DNA of 64,000 nucleotides, taken from contig CM075675.1 of assembly GCA_037962975.1 (NCBI GenBank), forward strand, positions 46,670,501 to 46,734,500, written 5' to 3'. This document shows positions 48,730 through 60,890 of the stretch, one piece after another (position 1 is the first letter of the stretch; the number at the start of each line of letters is the position of its first letter). This stretch comes from Clitoria ternatea (lineage: Eukaryota; Streptophyta; Magnoliopsida; Fabales; Fabaceae). The notes below the pieces were generated by a model, which searched no databases, was not told the origin of the DNA, and saw nothing but the letters and a program-made list of their open reading frames with translations. The position numbers and the translations under genes are program-made.

Positions 48730-48983
48730 ATATAATAAAATTCTTTCAAAACTCTCTTTTATATATTATGTGCATGCAAAACACCGAATGTTTGGCTGTC
48801 AAAGAAAGCGGCAAAAATATCCACTGTATTAGCATAGGTTTTGCCATATAATAAAATTCTATCAAAACTCTCTTTTATATGTTATATTATTATATGTAGA
48901 TTATTTCATGTACATACAAAAGACAGAATGTTTGGCTGTCAGAAAACGGCAAAAATATCCACTGTATTAGCATAGGTTTTGCC
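48730..48983 (+). promoter_or_regulatory. Duplicated promoter block of the P450 gene
   Basis: Two adjacent copies (48730-48845 and 48846-48983) share TAAAATTCTNTCAAAACTCT, GAATGTTTGGCTGTCA, and CGGCAAAAATATCCACTGTA followed by TTAGCATAGGTTTTGCC. The second copy has ~22 extra bases. They lie ~80 bp upstream of the ATG, next to a TATA-like TGTATAGATA at ~48996. The 3' halves are almost unchanged while the middle differs, which suggests constraint or recent duplication. Confidence 0.8.
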
Positions 48984-49065
48984 CCTAACATTCTGTGTAT
49001 AGATAACTGGCTTTATTCACTTTCCCCTGATTTCTTTGTGATCACCACACACACACACACAGAAA

Positions 49066-51755
49066 ATGGAAGCAGCATGGTTCACAACTGTAGGCATAAT
49101 CCTAATACTGATAAGTGCGTGTACATGGAGGGTACTGAATTGGTTATGGCTAAGGCCAAAGAGGTTAGAGAAGCTCCTAAAAGAGCAAGGCCTTCAAGGC
49201 AACCCATATAAGCTTTTGGTTGGAGATTCAAAGGAGTTTCTGAAGATGAGAAAAGAAGCCTTATGCAAACCCATGAATCTCTCCCATGACATAGTGCCAC
49301 GTGTGTCTCCCTATGTTCTACATAGTGTCAACAAACATGGTATGCTTTTTATTCCACTCTTCTTATTTGCATTTGCTATCTACTTGCTTGGCCATTTTGT
49401 TTATACACCTTATAATTTTGATAATTAATGTTCACGGCACAGTTCACCTTGATCCTCTTGGTGATATTTCAAATTGATGATAATCAATCCTCAGATAGGA
49501 AATATAAACACTAGGATTTCTACTAAGATTGCCCATTTGCTGAATTTTTTTCCGTTTAACATTTATAGTTTTCTTTAGCTTAAGCCCTCTTATAAAGTTG
49601 GTGATGGCATGCAGGTAAAAATTCCTTTATCTGGTTTGGACCAAAGCCAAGATTGACCCTTTTAGATCCAGAGCTAATCAAAGATGTGCTCAATAAGATG
49701 AATGCCTTCCTAAAGCCTAATGATAATCCGCTAGTCAAGTTACTAGCTTTTGGTCTTGCTAGCCATGAGGGAGAAAAGTGGAGCAAGCACAGAAGGATAA
49801 TCAACCCTGCATTCAAGTTAGACAATTTGAAGGTTAGTTTCTCTTTTCTAGATATATAGATATTACATAATTGACTAGTGTGGTGTTAGAAAGGTTAATT
49901 AGTTTCGTGTGTGTGTTCGTTTGTCTGTTTTCTTTCTTCTTCTTGCATGGAAAAAAAATATGCTCCTCAGAAGTGCAAGCAACATAGGTTTGGTTAATTT
50001 ACAAGCTGCATGCTCTGAAGTCTACATGTTTATGCACTTACTCTGGCATACAAAACTTTCAACATTTCACAGATTATGTTACCAATATTCTTCAAAAGTT
50101 GCCATGATCTTATTACAAAATGGGAGGGAATGTTGTCTTCGGATGGCTCGTGTGAAATGGATGTGTGGCCTTTCCTTCAGAATTTGGCTAGTGACGTTAT
50201 CGCTCGTACAGCATTTGGAAGTAGCTACGAAGAAGGGAGAAGAATATTTCAACTTCAGAGAGAGCAAGCTGAACTTACAATGAAAGTTTTACTGAAAACT
50301 TACATTCCTGGATGGAGGTAAGACTAATTAATCTTTAAATGTTTGATGGCTAAAGCAACACCAAGCTTATTAAATGAGTTTTGTTGATCTGAACTAACCC
50401 TGCCGGACATTTCTGTAGGAAACAATAGTTAATAAATAAAACTCCTATCAAAAATCAAATCAAAGAAATTTAGTTTATGTCAAGGGGATCTAGCTAAGTT
50501 GGTTGAATGTATGTGAGTTATTGTAAGCTCTCCGACATGTATTCAATTCCTATCGAAAATCGAAAACAGAAATTTGATTTGTACAGGGGAAAAGATTACC
50601 AAATATTTAGAACTGTGTTTAAAGGGAAATTATTACCGGTACAACCTTATAGCAAGTGACATTCATCATTAAGACTCTGTGTGTTATACCTTTTTATTCA
50701 CCTTTATTGCCTTAATTGTAACATGAAATATTGAATTCTACCTATTAGAGAACCAAAGTATGTTTGTATATCAACGACAAGAATTACAGTAGAGTTAGCA
50801 AAGAGCATCCTTTCCAAATCAAAATAATTATGGGATGAAAACATGTTTATTTTGTAGGTTTGTACCTACCACTACCAATAGGAGGATGAATGAAATTCAC
50901 AGAAATGTAAAAGCTTTGCTTAAGGACATGATTAACAAGAGGGAGAAAGAGCTAAAGGCAGGTGAAGCTACTAAGAATGACCTATTAGGAATACTTTTGG
51001 AGTCTAATCAGAAGGAAATTCAAGAGCAAGGAGACAATAATCATGTTGGAATGAGTCTTGAGGATGTAATTGAGGAATGCAAGTTATTCTACTTTGCAGG
51101 ACAAGAAACCACTTCTGTTTTACTTGTTTGGACAATGGTGTTATTAAGTATATACCCTGATTGGCAAGCACGGGCAAGGGAAGAAATCTTGCACGTCTTT
51201 GGCAAACAAAAACCAGACTTTGATGAGCTAAATCGCCTTAAGATTGTAAGTCTTGTGTTATTATTTTTACACTGAATGGTATTGGTATACGTCTGATACT
51301 TACCAAAAATGTCTATGTAACAGGTCACTATGATTCTGTATGAGGTTCTTAGATTATACCCACCAGCACTAGGTCTTGTTCGAGAAGTTAATAAAGATGT
51401 GAAACTTGGACACCTCACATTACCTGCAGGAGTGCAAGTTTTCTTGCCAATAGTTTCAATTCACCATGATTGTGAACTTTGGGGTGATGATGCCAAGGAG
51501 TTTAATCCTGAAAGATTTTCTGAAGGAGTTTTAAAAGCAACAAATGGTAGAGTTTCATTCATTCCATTTGGATGGGGTCCTAGAATATGCGTTGGACAAA
51601 ACTTTTCCTTGTTGGAAGCAAAGATGGCTTTGTCAATAATATTACAACATTTCTCATTTGAACTTTCTCCTGCATATGCTCATGCACCAGCTATGATGGT
51701 TACTCTTCAGCCACAACATGGTGCTCATATCATTCTTCGTAAAGTGGAAATATAA
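49066..51755 (+). CDS. Cytochrome P450, CYP72A type, five exons, intact
   Basis: Exons are placed from GT-AG sites and frame: 49066-49339, 49615-49832, 50073-50317, 50858-51245 and 51324-51755. They join to 1557 nt (518 aa), the usual length for this family. The N-terminus has a hydrophobic anchor (residues ~6-25) and then a basic WLRPKRLEK stretch, so an ER-membrane protein facing the cytosol is expected. Motifs are I-helix AGQETTS (oxygen activation), EVLRLYPP (ExxR), FNPERF, and the heme loop [10 protein letters not shown] with its Cys ligand. The N-terminal half ([35 protein letters not shown]) is typical of CYP72A. Legume CYP72A enzymes are known to oxidise triterpene saponin precursors, and some oxidise gibberellins; the substrate here cannot be read from sequence. 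No premature stop or bad splice site was seen. A (CA)n run lies just before the ATG in the leader. Confidence 0.95.
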
Positions 51756-52649
51756 AACAAAGTAAAATAGTATGCTCCTATTGTGTGATTTTATCACACA
51801 GCTACAATGAAGCCTATAGTGAAATAACAAAAGCACTTTGTAGTTTTTAGATACTATGTATGTATGTGTGCTAATATTTTAGTTTAGTTGTTATTTTGTA
51901 ACTGAAAACACACAGAAAGAAGAGCAGTATGTTATTTTCTAAGAGTGCTTCCCTACTCAAAATTTTGCAGTTTATTTAAGTTCTTTGTGTATGATTTTTT
52001 TTTTGTCAGTTTATTGGGTTGTCCATATTTTTGTGTAGTTATTTCTACAATCCCCTTATGATTAAAAGAAAACCTCTGCACAATTCGAAGCTTGCTGTAG
52101 TGGCTTTTCTTCTATTTTTTTGATATAATTGGAGCAATTAGGATCATTATGTCATGTGTCAGCGTGTTCCTTCTTGTAAAAACCATCCGATGTACACAAT
52201 GGAGTGATGTGATAATATTTTCAATAATCACATCATTTGAGTGAAACTCAGAAGTGTTTTGGTTTTATTTTTCAAAAAATTTATAATACCCATGACTAAA
52301 ATTCAATTTAGGGATGACAACAACTATTTATCCGTTAACAGAAAACTATTGAACCAGCTCCCATCGATATTTAACCTCCAAATCTCACAACCCTTGGCCC
52401 TATGAGTCCTCTTCCTCTTCCTCTTCGAAGCCCGCAATGCCCAGTCTCAAACTTCCCACCTAACCTTGCTCAAAACATCTTGAATCCTTCATTCAAAACT
52501 CCCAAAGACACTATGATTTCTCCACCACCATTACCACCAGACAACTGTCATCATGAGCCAATAACCAAAGGAAATGTTTAACCTTTTCAGGTATTGGAAG
52601 TTTCCACATCTTCCAATCCTTGTTTGCCGCGCTCAGACTTAGGGGTATA
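51756..52649. other. P450 3' region and intergenic sequence
   Basis: The probable 3' untranslated region is AT-rich. A few hundred bases downstream, pyrimidine-rich non-coding sequence (52380-52600) leads into the LINE fragment. Nothing else is identified. Confidence 0.5.
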
Positions 52650-52935
52650 GCAAAGGCACCACATGATTAGCTTGATTATTACTCTAGGGAACTTAAACTC
52701 CACAAGTGTAGACTCTAAAATATCCCATTTGACTCGATGATATGCCTTTCGAAGGTCAATTGTAATGCGATACCACCCTCTTTGTGCTTAGTGGTATGAA
52801 TGTAATAAACCAATTCTTGAGCTAAGATTGCATTCTCTCTCAAGTACCACGACCTGGTATGAAACTACAACTGTCCATAAAAGGATGAAGACGGTTGACC
52901 AGAATTTTAGTAATAGGGTGGTAGTGCTTAAACTG
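52650..52935 (-). pseudogene. LINE (non-LTR) reverse transcriptase fragment
   Basis: On the minus strand three pieces in shifting frames read TKILVNRLHPFMDS...SFIPGRGT, AILAQELVYYIHTTKHKEGG, and IDLRKAYHRVKWDILESTLV. These correspond to the consecutive RT blocks of plant L1-type LINEs (NRL; IPGRxxxDNxxxxxE; KAYDRxxW). A stop and frameshifts separate them, and the YADD region was not found. It is a decayed scrap, possibly extending to about 53110. Confidence 0.8.
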
Positions 52936-53569
52936 GCTCAGATGATCGATCTTTGAATGCTTGCCTCATAGTTTGCAACAACTCCCCGCCATTTGGTGAA
53001 TGGGCTAATACACCTCTTCATATGCAACAACACCCATTAAAGCATTTTGTGCCTCGACTAACAAGCACTGACCACCAAAAGCCCCTGTTTGGCCATACAT
53101 TCTTGTGTTATCATCAACATGCAGAGTAAAGATGTTTTTAAAATACTTCAATACCTCCTATTTAAGAGTCTCTTGTTCGGTTACCTGTAAACCATCCTCC
53201 AAATGCATCCTATTAACTTTTTGACTGATTTTTTTTTCTTAATATTAATATAAGGACCTCATCAAAAAGTCAATAACATTAATTATTTTTTCATCAAAAT
53301 ACTCTTATTAGTCATTAATGAAATAAATGTTAATTAAATAGAAAGAAAATAAGATTTGTAAGAGGGTAGTATAATTTATAGATAAATTAAATGACTTTAA
53401 CTACATTAACCAACTTTTCTTACAATCTGAAATTAGGTAAGAGATTCTTATAATAAGGGACGAAAGTAGTATTTCATCTATTGATTTAAGCTTTCAACAC
53501 GATGAAATGTCTTACCAAACTTGTCTTAACAAAAAAACACATATCAAATTCAAATATACCATCTCAATA
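52936..53569. other. Non-coding; possible second Stowaway-like remnant
   Basis: The end 'cttataataagggacgaaagtagta' near 53450-53475 resembles a Stowaway/Mariner MITE terminus. The matching left end near 53210 is too degenerate to be sure. Confidence 0.35.
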
Positions 53570-53956
53570 CTACCTCGTTCCTAAATAACCATTTTACTTA
53601 ATTCAAGCATATTAAGAAAGTTGGTTAATTTAGTTAAGATTATTAATTTTTTTTTAAAATTTGTAGTAGTTTTTTAAAATTGTCCTTAAAGTGATTATCA
53701 CTCATCATTGGATTTTCTTCACTTATTCTTTCCCCATTTAGTCTCTCTCCACTTACTACCCATTTATCATTGGAGAGATAAATAATCTAATTGAGGTAAT
53801 GTCATTTATTATTATACTGATTCTAATAAAAGTTATACATTAATAGAAGGTATTTAGGTCAAAAAATAATTAATGACATTGAAATTTGAAAAAGAGTCTT
53901 ATATTAAGGGACAAAAAAATTTCTGAAAATGATCCTATATTTATGAATAAAGGTAG
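53570..53956. mobile_element. Stowaway-like (Tc1/Mariner) MITE
   Basis: Inverted ends CTACCTCGTTCCTAAATAACC and (reverse of the right end) CTACCTTTATTCATAAATA flank 387 bp. TA dinucleotides lie on both sides (53568-53569; 53957-53958), as expected for Mariner-type MITEs. No coding potential. Confidence 0.7.
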
Positions 53957-54010
53957 TATAACTTTAACAACCATTAGTATGTTTGGTAAAATTAGAGGAA
54001 AAACTACCTG

Positions 54011-55721
54011 ATTTGTCCGGGGTACGGGGCCAAAGTTATTGACTTCCGTACCGGTGTTGAATCTTCCCCTCTCTCACCTTTTACGTCGTCTCAGTAAGAG
54101 TACGGTATTATAAACTTGGGTCCAATGGGAACTCCAAGCCCTCCGTGTTAAGGTAATGAAAAGTCAATTCCAACCGTTGTGCTTGAAACCACACCGAAGG
54201 TGTACCTGCAAAAGGGACTCTGATGCTTAAGTTAGTACGGTTATAAAGGAGGAATTTGTATTACAGGCTATGTTGCATGGATACGGGTACGGTACCGGTA
54301 CCGGGTACCGGTACGGGTACGGGGGTAAGGGAAATCTTAAAAATACAGGGTACGGGTACGTTAATAAAATAAAATATTAATTTAATAATAAAAATAAAAT
54401 ATATGCAAAAAACACTAAATTAAATAATAAAACATAGTCATAACTCATAATGTCAACAAAAGTCATAATACATGAATTGCTAGTAGAACCAGTAACTATA
54501 TATGAGGAAGACATCTGTAAAAAAAGTCATTATATTTAATTTCTAATTCTTATTTCTATTTTTTATCACAATAAAATATATTCAATCAATTTAATCTCAC
54601 ATTTACAATAGAACCAGCAGTTCCACAGTGCCCACAATAAATAATTTCTATCACAATAAATATTTCCTGTCAACAACAAATAATTTCTATCAAAAATAAT
54701 TTCTATAACAACAAATAATTTCTATAACAATAAATAATTCCTTGCCACTTCCTGAAACTAGCAACATAATATGATAGACACATATATGATAAAAAATATG
54801 GAATCAAATCTCAATGCTTCATATTTTATTTAGCAGTTTAAAGTTTAAACTTCACATTAAAAGAAAAGGAAAATTAATAAAAAGAACTCCCTGTCCATTG
54901 CTTACGGTTCTGCCACAAAATCAAAATCAAAATCCCAATATTTATGAGGAAGGGAATGTAACCTGGAAGAGGAGGAAGCAGAGCTGCCACGGTACTGCCA
55001 CGGTGAGTGAGACAACCGGCGACAGAGAAGCAAGACACTGAAACAGAGAAGCACGCACGAGACAGAGAAACTCGAGATTGAGAGAAAGCAAAAGACGAAG
55101 GAGACTGAGAGAAGGGTAAGTTCACTCAATTTAATCTGTCAGCAGAAACCCCTCAATTTCCTGACCAAAACGGTGTGTTTTGGTAAAAAACGTACCCAAG
55201 CCGTACCGTAGCCACATCGGAGCCGTACTAGAACCGAATCGGAGCCGTACCGGAGCCCCCGTATTCTTCCCCTGTTTCTGGTACGTACTGGGTGCGTATC
55301 TGAGGCGTACCCACTGCGTATCCGTACCCGACACGTACCTGGTGCGGGTACTTCACCCATTTCAGCGTACCCGTGCTTCAGAGATTACAGGGTAAGAATA
55401 AAAGGGTAAGATTGGTCTCTGATTTGCTTAAGAGTCTGTTATGTGTTAATGAATGAGCTCTTTATATAGCATTACCCTTAAACACAAGTGAGTGATTTGA
55501 CCTGTGTCAGGGGGAAGAATCTGTAGCTTTTGCAGACTTGCCTCTTTTGACAGGGGTCACAATCATACTTTCCATACTAAAGAGACTTTTAACTTCGTAG
55601 GCCTGGGGCCAGTCCGGCTTTGTCTATACCTTACAAATAATATTTATATTTTCATTTTTGCATTATCCGGGATTGCTAGTTTAAGAGACCGTTATCCACA
55701 CCGGATCACTATCTAATAGTG
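54011..55721. mobile_element. 1.7 kb repeat element bounded by an 11 bp direct repeat
   Basis: AAAACTACCTG occurs at 54000-54010 and 55722-55732. Inside lies the conserved box GTACCTGCAAAAGGGACTCT then GATGCTTAAGTTAGT (~54205), shared with 5.8 kb and 7.2 kb. The inner ends both carry CCGG words, but I see no clear terminal inverted repeat. The long duplication would suit a Mutator-like element; the class remains open. A hAT element is nested inside. Confidence 0.5.
54268..55383. mobile_element. Non-autonomous hAT element nested in the 1.7 kb element
   Basis: Duplication ATTACAGG (54260-54267; 55384-55391), 8 bp. Ends are CTATGTTGCATGGATACGGG and, in reverse, CTCTGAAGCACGGGTACG, an imperfect hAT-type inverted repeat. 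Subterminal regions are packed with GGTACC/CGGGTAC/CCGTACC words on both sides. No transposase frame is seen. Confidence 0.85.
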
Positions 55722-55732
55722 AAAACTACCTG

Positions 55733-57350
55733 AAAGTTGAGAAATTGTTGCTAAAAAATAAAAATTGAAACTCGATAAGTTAGTTAATTATATTCAAAGT
55801 GTTAAATAAATATAGTTGGTATAATATCTAATAAATAAAAAATAACATAAAATAAAATAACATGTTCAATATAATTTGTCATTCTTTTTTGTTTAACATG
55901 ACTTGTAATTTTTTTTTCTAAAATATGGTAATTTATCTCAAATCATTTATGATCTTAAAATTATTATGAATTGTTATCTTAATTCATATGTTTTTAAAAT
56001 TTATAATATAAATAAATAATTTTTGTTACATTATAATAATTTTTAATTTTTTTCCTTACAAAAATTATTTATTTTATAGAGTGCTTAATAAAGAATTTAA
56101 TATCTATTGATAAATTTAATCAAATAAACATTTGTCTCTTATAAAATTTTGATATAAATAAAATGTTATACAAAATTAGAAATATTTAGTATTTTGTTTC
56201 TTTAGAGTAGTATGTGATGTGTAAAACTCGGTTCCCAAATCCTAAGGTAATTGCCTCAAGAGTAGTGAAATTATAGTAAAATTTTTCTTTATTGATAATT
56301 AACTCAAGATTCATAACTTAAGCTTCAAGGTCACATATAATCATACATTAACTATCTTAAACTAATTCTAGTTTGGTTGTTTATCATTAATAAGACAATC
56401 ATATGTCATGCCAGATCTCACCATCAAGGCCTTACTTGCCTTTCAACATACACACACGCATACACACTAGCTATCAATTCCATGCACCAACATAATAATT
56501 TAACCAGAGTCCATAATACTTATAGACTAGAAGATAAGCTATCACCACCTAAACCAGGCTACCAAAAGATTATATACAACTATATACACATGCTAACATA
56601 TATTCATATACACCAAATTATCCCTATGCTCCCTTGCATTATTAACCACCGCTTCAAAATAACCCCCATGCATTGCCCTGCTTCATATTCATTAAGTCAT
56701 AAGTTTGGAAGAGTGAGACTATGAATAGAATATGTACAAAACAAACCAAGATCACACAAGCACACAATCATGACAAGAATTCAATCAAGTTCAAACATAA
56801 GAATAAATGCTACGCATATGTCAAACAACATTGGTTCTTTTAAATAATCTTTCAATTTAGCCAATAATGTCATGATGGATCTATTCTAATGGTAGGTAAT
56901 CACTTTAGTGTACAACTCTCATCACATAAATCTTTTTATTGGTATTAAATTGAAACTTCCCCTTGCAACATTGCCATACATTGTTACTTAGATATGCTTA
57001 TATTGTGTTACAGGCTGACTCTAAAACATCTTGCCTAGAGCAACCAAGAAACTATATGTTTCATATTGTAAGGTCTTTACTTATCACAGAGCCACTCCTA
57101 GGATGAGTCCTTTATGAGTATAATGCATGATGTGTTAGTTATCGTTAGTTATACCATTATCTTGCATATTGAATCTCAATTCAACAATTTATATAGCCAC
57201 ATGATTATTCACAATCCACAAGAGATGCATACCTCAATCCAACATGCATATCATTTCATTTTTATTTCAATATATCACCAACATAGTTTAATGAGGTTGG
57301 AAAAAGTATTTTCATGTAATAACAGACAAAGTAATAGATTATTAAGCATA
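55733..57350. other. Non-coding, includes direct repeat copy 2
   Basis: The segment 56005-56212 matches 46790-46998. From ~56218 (TGTGTAAAACTCGGTTCCC) to 57350 there is non-coding sequence continuous with 59619 once the solo LTR is removed. Its nature is unclear; it may be further retroelement leader or LTR sequence. Confidence 0.45.
56005..56212. repeat. Direct repeat, copy 2 (3' of the P450 gene)
   Basis: Counterpart of 46790-46998, same orientation, about 9.2 kb away. Similarity is judged by eye. Confidence 0.75.
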
Positions 57351-58160
57351 ACATTTGTCCCAGCCCAATTTTTTAATTAAATTTGAATCGGTAATTAAAC
57401 AGTAAAAAATTAAAGTTTCTCAGAAAAATAAGAAATAAATTTTAGAAAATAGGAAATTTTATTCCAGTTATAGGGATATTTTTATTTCGTAAATCGGATT
57501 TAAAATGAGGAATTATTAAGGAACCCATTATTATAATAATAATAAGAGGAAAATATCTTTGTTTCTCCTTCTCTCCCGAAAACTCTCTTGCTTTCTTCTC
57601 TTCCTTCCACCGCCTCATTTCCACCGCCATTGAAGCCTATAAATAAGGCTTCCACCCTTCCAATTTCCTCAAGAACAAAAACATTATAAATTCTTTAACC
57701 CTTTATCATCTTCTTCAAGCCTCTAAATATCAATTTCCATATCTTAAAACCTTTCAATTTTGCATATTAAGGAACTACACTCATTTGAAGAATTAAACAG
57801 ACACAAGGGAGTTTAGCTCAAAGAAAGCTTAGGGATCTTCAATTGAGGTAAGAAAGAGGGGATAGGATATTAAATACTTAGAAATTAAGTTAGAATTGTT
57901 TGTTTAATTGTTAATTGTTTAGAAATTCATATAGTTAAATTTTGATTTAATTTGAATTAAGTTATGAAATTTGATGTTAATTGGTTTGGAATATGATATA
58001 TGATATGTTTCTAATATTATATGATGAATTGAAATCAATTGGTATGTTATTTTTACATTTAAAATTAATTAAACAGCAAAAACAGCAAGAATAGAGTGCT
58101 GTTTTTCGTTTTTGCATAATCAGAGCTTTTAACAGCGGACTCTTTTAACCGGTGTTAAAA

Positions 58161-58300
58161 ACTAGAAGCCGTGGCATTTTCGTAAATAAAAATGTGCGGT
58201 GGTATTTTTGTAAATATATCAGAAGCGGTGGTATTCTTGTAAATAAATTAGAACAGTGACATTTTCGTAAATAAGACCAGCGGTATTTTCGTAAATATGA
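58161..58300. repeat. Five ~30 bp repeats in the solo LTR
   Basis: Units of the form GCGGTGGTATTTTTGTAAAT (variants GGCATTTTCGTAAAT, GACATTTTCGTAAAT) recur five times. Confidence 0.85.
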
Positions 58301-58489
58301 TTAAAAACTTAAAATAATGATTTTTAAAAAAAATCAGAATTATTATTATTATTGGATTTTTATTATTCTAGAGACTTTATTTTGAAATAAATAAATAAAA
58401 TGAATTAAATTAAATTCAGAAGTTTATTTAAACATATTTAAAGGAAGAAAACTCTTGTTTTTACATTATTTTAGTAGTATAATTTTATA

Positions 58490-58712
58490 TCATGGAAAAT
58501 ATGTTTTCCATATTCTTTGGAATATGATATTAAATAATTACTATAACATGGTAAATGTGTTTATATATTTTTTAAATTATTAAATATTATAAAATATGTG
58601 TTTCCATATGTTTTGGATTATGATATAAATATTATGGAAAATGTGTTTCCATATGTTTTGTATTATGATATAAATATTATGAAAAATGTGTTTCCATATT
58701 CCTTGAATTGAT
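58490..58712. repeat. Four ~55 bp AT-rich repeats in the solo LTR
   Basis: Units contain ATGGAAAATGTGTTTCCATA then TGTTTTGxATTATGATATAA. The word GGAAAAT...TTTCC makes each unit partly self-complementary. Confidence 0.85.
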
Positions 58713-59618
58713 AATTTTATTACTAAGATTAATTATAAAGGAATTTGATAATTTAATCTAATGCATTCATGCATCATATGCATTGACCGTTCAAAGAATC
58801 CGCAGGGGGGGTTCTTTGAGGGGGTTCCCGGTGGGGGAACGCGCTCTGTTGAGCAACAGACCTCTGCGGTGGTTTTATACTACGGCCGTCTTAAGGGATG
58901 AACAGTGTGTCCTTAAGGGGGGGTCCCACAACACTTGTTATTGATATGATTGTATTGTCATCCGATGTTGGTGTTACATTATGGAGCGCGGTATCGGTTG
59001 GATATCCGTAAAAAATGTTGTTATTGGAAATCACTGTAGATGTTCCCACCAGAATGGATCCAACATGCATTTTCATTCATATAGAGAATGGAAATATTAA
59101 TATAAATATAATACAAAATACTTGTTTGGCATCTGCATCGCATAACATCCTACTTGTGATTGTGTATGTTCTAATTTAATTTCTATTTATTTGATATTTT
59201 ATCTCACTCTTTCTGTTACGTGTGGCAATCCTTTAGTGGTATCAGGATGATATGTGGCAAAGTGGATGATGCTTGATGTGGATGAATTATGAAGGCTTTT
59301 GATGCTGATGCTTGCTTGCGTGACTACTATGGCTGTATTATGTGTATGCTATGTTTTGGTACTTTACATCTTTATATTTTATAAGATCTAGGTACCTATT
59401 GTAAAATATAATATGTATGAGACTCTGATATTATGTATAATAAAATAAAGTTAGTTATGTAAAAAGTTTCACACTCTAATATTGTATCAGTAACCTCTGG
59501 AATCAGGTTGTGAATCACTTGATAATTACCAGGTGAAAAATAAGTTATCCAAGAGATTTTATATGGTGACGGTAATTATCTTGGGATTTGCAAGTTGTCA
59601 CCAGGGTGTTACAACATT

Positions 59619-60868
59619 ATTGATTATAGGTGCACAAAAACCCATGCCAACCCACCAGGGTCAAGCAATCGATTACCACTAGCATAGAAATCAATTATTT
59701 TATGCAGAAACATACATATAATAATAGAAAATACAGATTTTACCAATTGAAAGCTATACTATCCATTATGCATCTAAATTGGCCATTAACAACTTGTAGT
59801 ATCACTTCAATCATATTATTCATTATACATTTTCAACATATACACATATAGGTATACTTATTCCATTCCATCTATTATCATAATCAATCAATATTCCATT
59901 CAATTCAATCTAATTCCATACATAAATTTCATTTTTACCATTCCAACATAACCACACCATTTGTCAAGTTCTTATCACCATATTGCACAAATTCAACATA
60001 CCAAATATACCAATGCTCATATTGCTCAACAACATCCAATTTGTGAATCGCCATAGCTTTCGACATTCTATATTTCTAACATGTACATATCCATTTCAAG
60101 TCATTGATTTCACTACTATGCCGTATTGTAACAATTCAATTTATAATGGCATTCAAGTTACTAATTCCACATACATACTCATTTCATCCCTCAATATCTC
60201 ACAATCACTTTATACAAATTCAATATACCAATTTTTTAAGAAAATGTTTATTGGAAAATGAGTCTTTTAATTTAGAAAAAAAAGAAGGTATTGTACCATT
60301 GCCCCTTGTGTTCTCTATACAGGGTTTGTCTGAAGTCCTCTTATTGGTTCTAAGGTTCCTCTAATAGTGTCCTCTCACTTTGGGTGGCTATTTTAAATTA
60401 CTGAAGGCCACTAGAGCTTAGACTCTACCCATAATGTGGACCACAACAATAGGAAATCTACCAGGTGTGGGCACCATGAGAAAGTCACACTCTAGCTGAG
60501 GCTCTCACGATGTCAGACGGAGACGAATGTTCCAAATGACACCGCTACACAACCTCTCCTAAACTTAATGGTTTATTCAGACCCTTGGGTGTAGGGTCCC
60601 ACTCGAAATGTGTATGAAAAAGTGTAAGTGTAGTGTGTGAGGGGCGTACATATAATTTACCCTTCCTTCACAAGAAACAAACACAGAGCAAATAATAATA
60701 AAAAAAAAATCATCTACCCTAAGGTTCAATAATACAAAATATAACATCTCCTACCCTATGGTTCAATAATAACATATATCAACCAAACACATGGTATAAA
60801 CATAGGCAAGAAAACATGTAGGATAATTCAAATATACTTAAACAAATTAAATGGGCTTGACTCTCTAA
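59619..60868 (-). repeat. Non-coding leader next to the Ogre-like PBS
   Basis: On the minus strand this follows the PBS of the Ogre-like LTR. It contains 'ggagaggttgtgtagcggtg', 'gacatcgtgagagcctcag' and T-rich stretches but no ORF with domains. It is probably the 5' internal region of an Ogre copy, interrupted by the solo LTR. Confidence 0.5.
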
Positions 60869-60888
60869 GGTCCCCAGTGGAGTCGCCA
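60869..60888 (-). other. Primer-binding site, Ogre/Tat type
   Basis: The minus strand reads TGGCGACTCCACTGGGGACC, 2 nt beyond the LTR end. This TGGCGACTCyrCTGGGGA form is the one usual in Ogre/Retand-type gypsy elements. Confidence 0.8.
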
Positions 60889-60890
60889 TC

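Larger units (their letters stand above)
57356..59613. mobile_element. Solo LTR (2258 bp)
   Basis: It begins TGTCCCAGCCCAATTTTTT and ends CACCAGGGTGTTACA. Duplication ACATT flanks it (57351-57355; 59614-59618). No PBS, PPT or coding sequence is present, so it is a solo LTR. If read on the plus strand it has a TATA box (CCTATAAATAAGG at ~57636) followed by a pyrimidine-rich leader, and that orientation is likely. It carries two internal tandem arrays. Confidence 0.88.

Noticed and set aside
54874..55129. Ser/Phe-rich frames in the nested hAT element
   Set aside because: Composition reflects GA/CT-rich sequence; no transposase motif is present.
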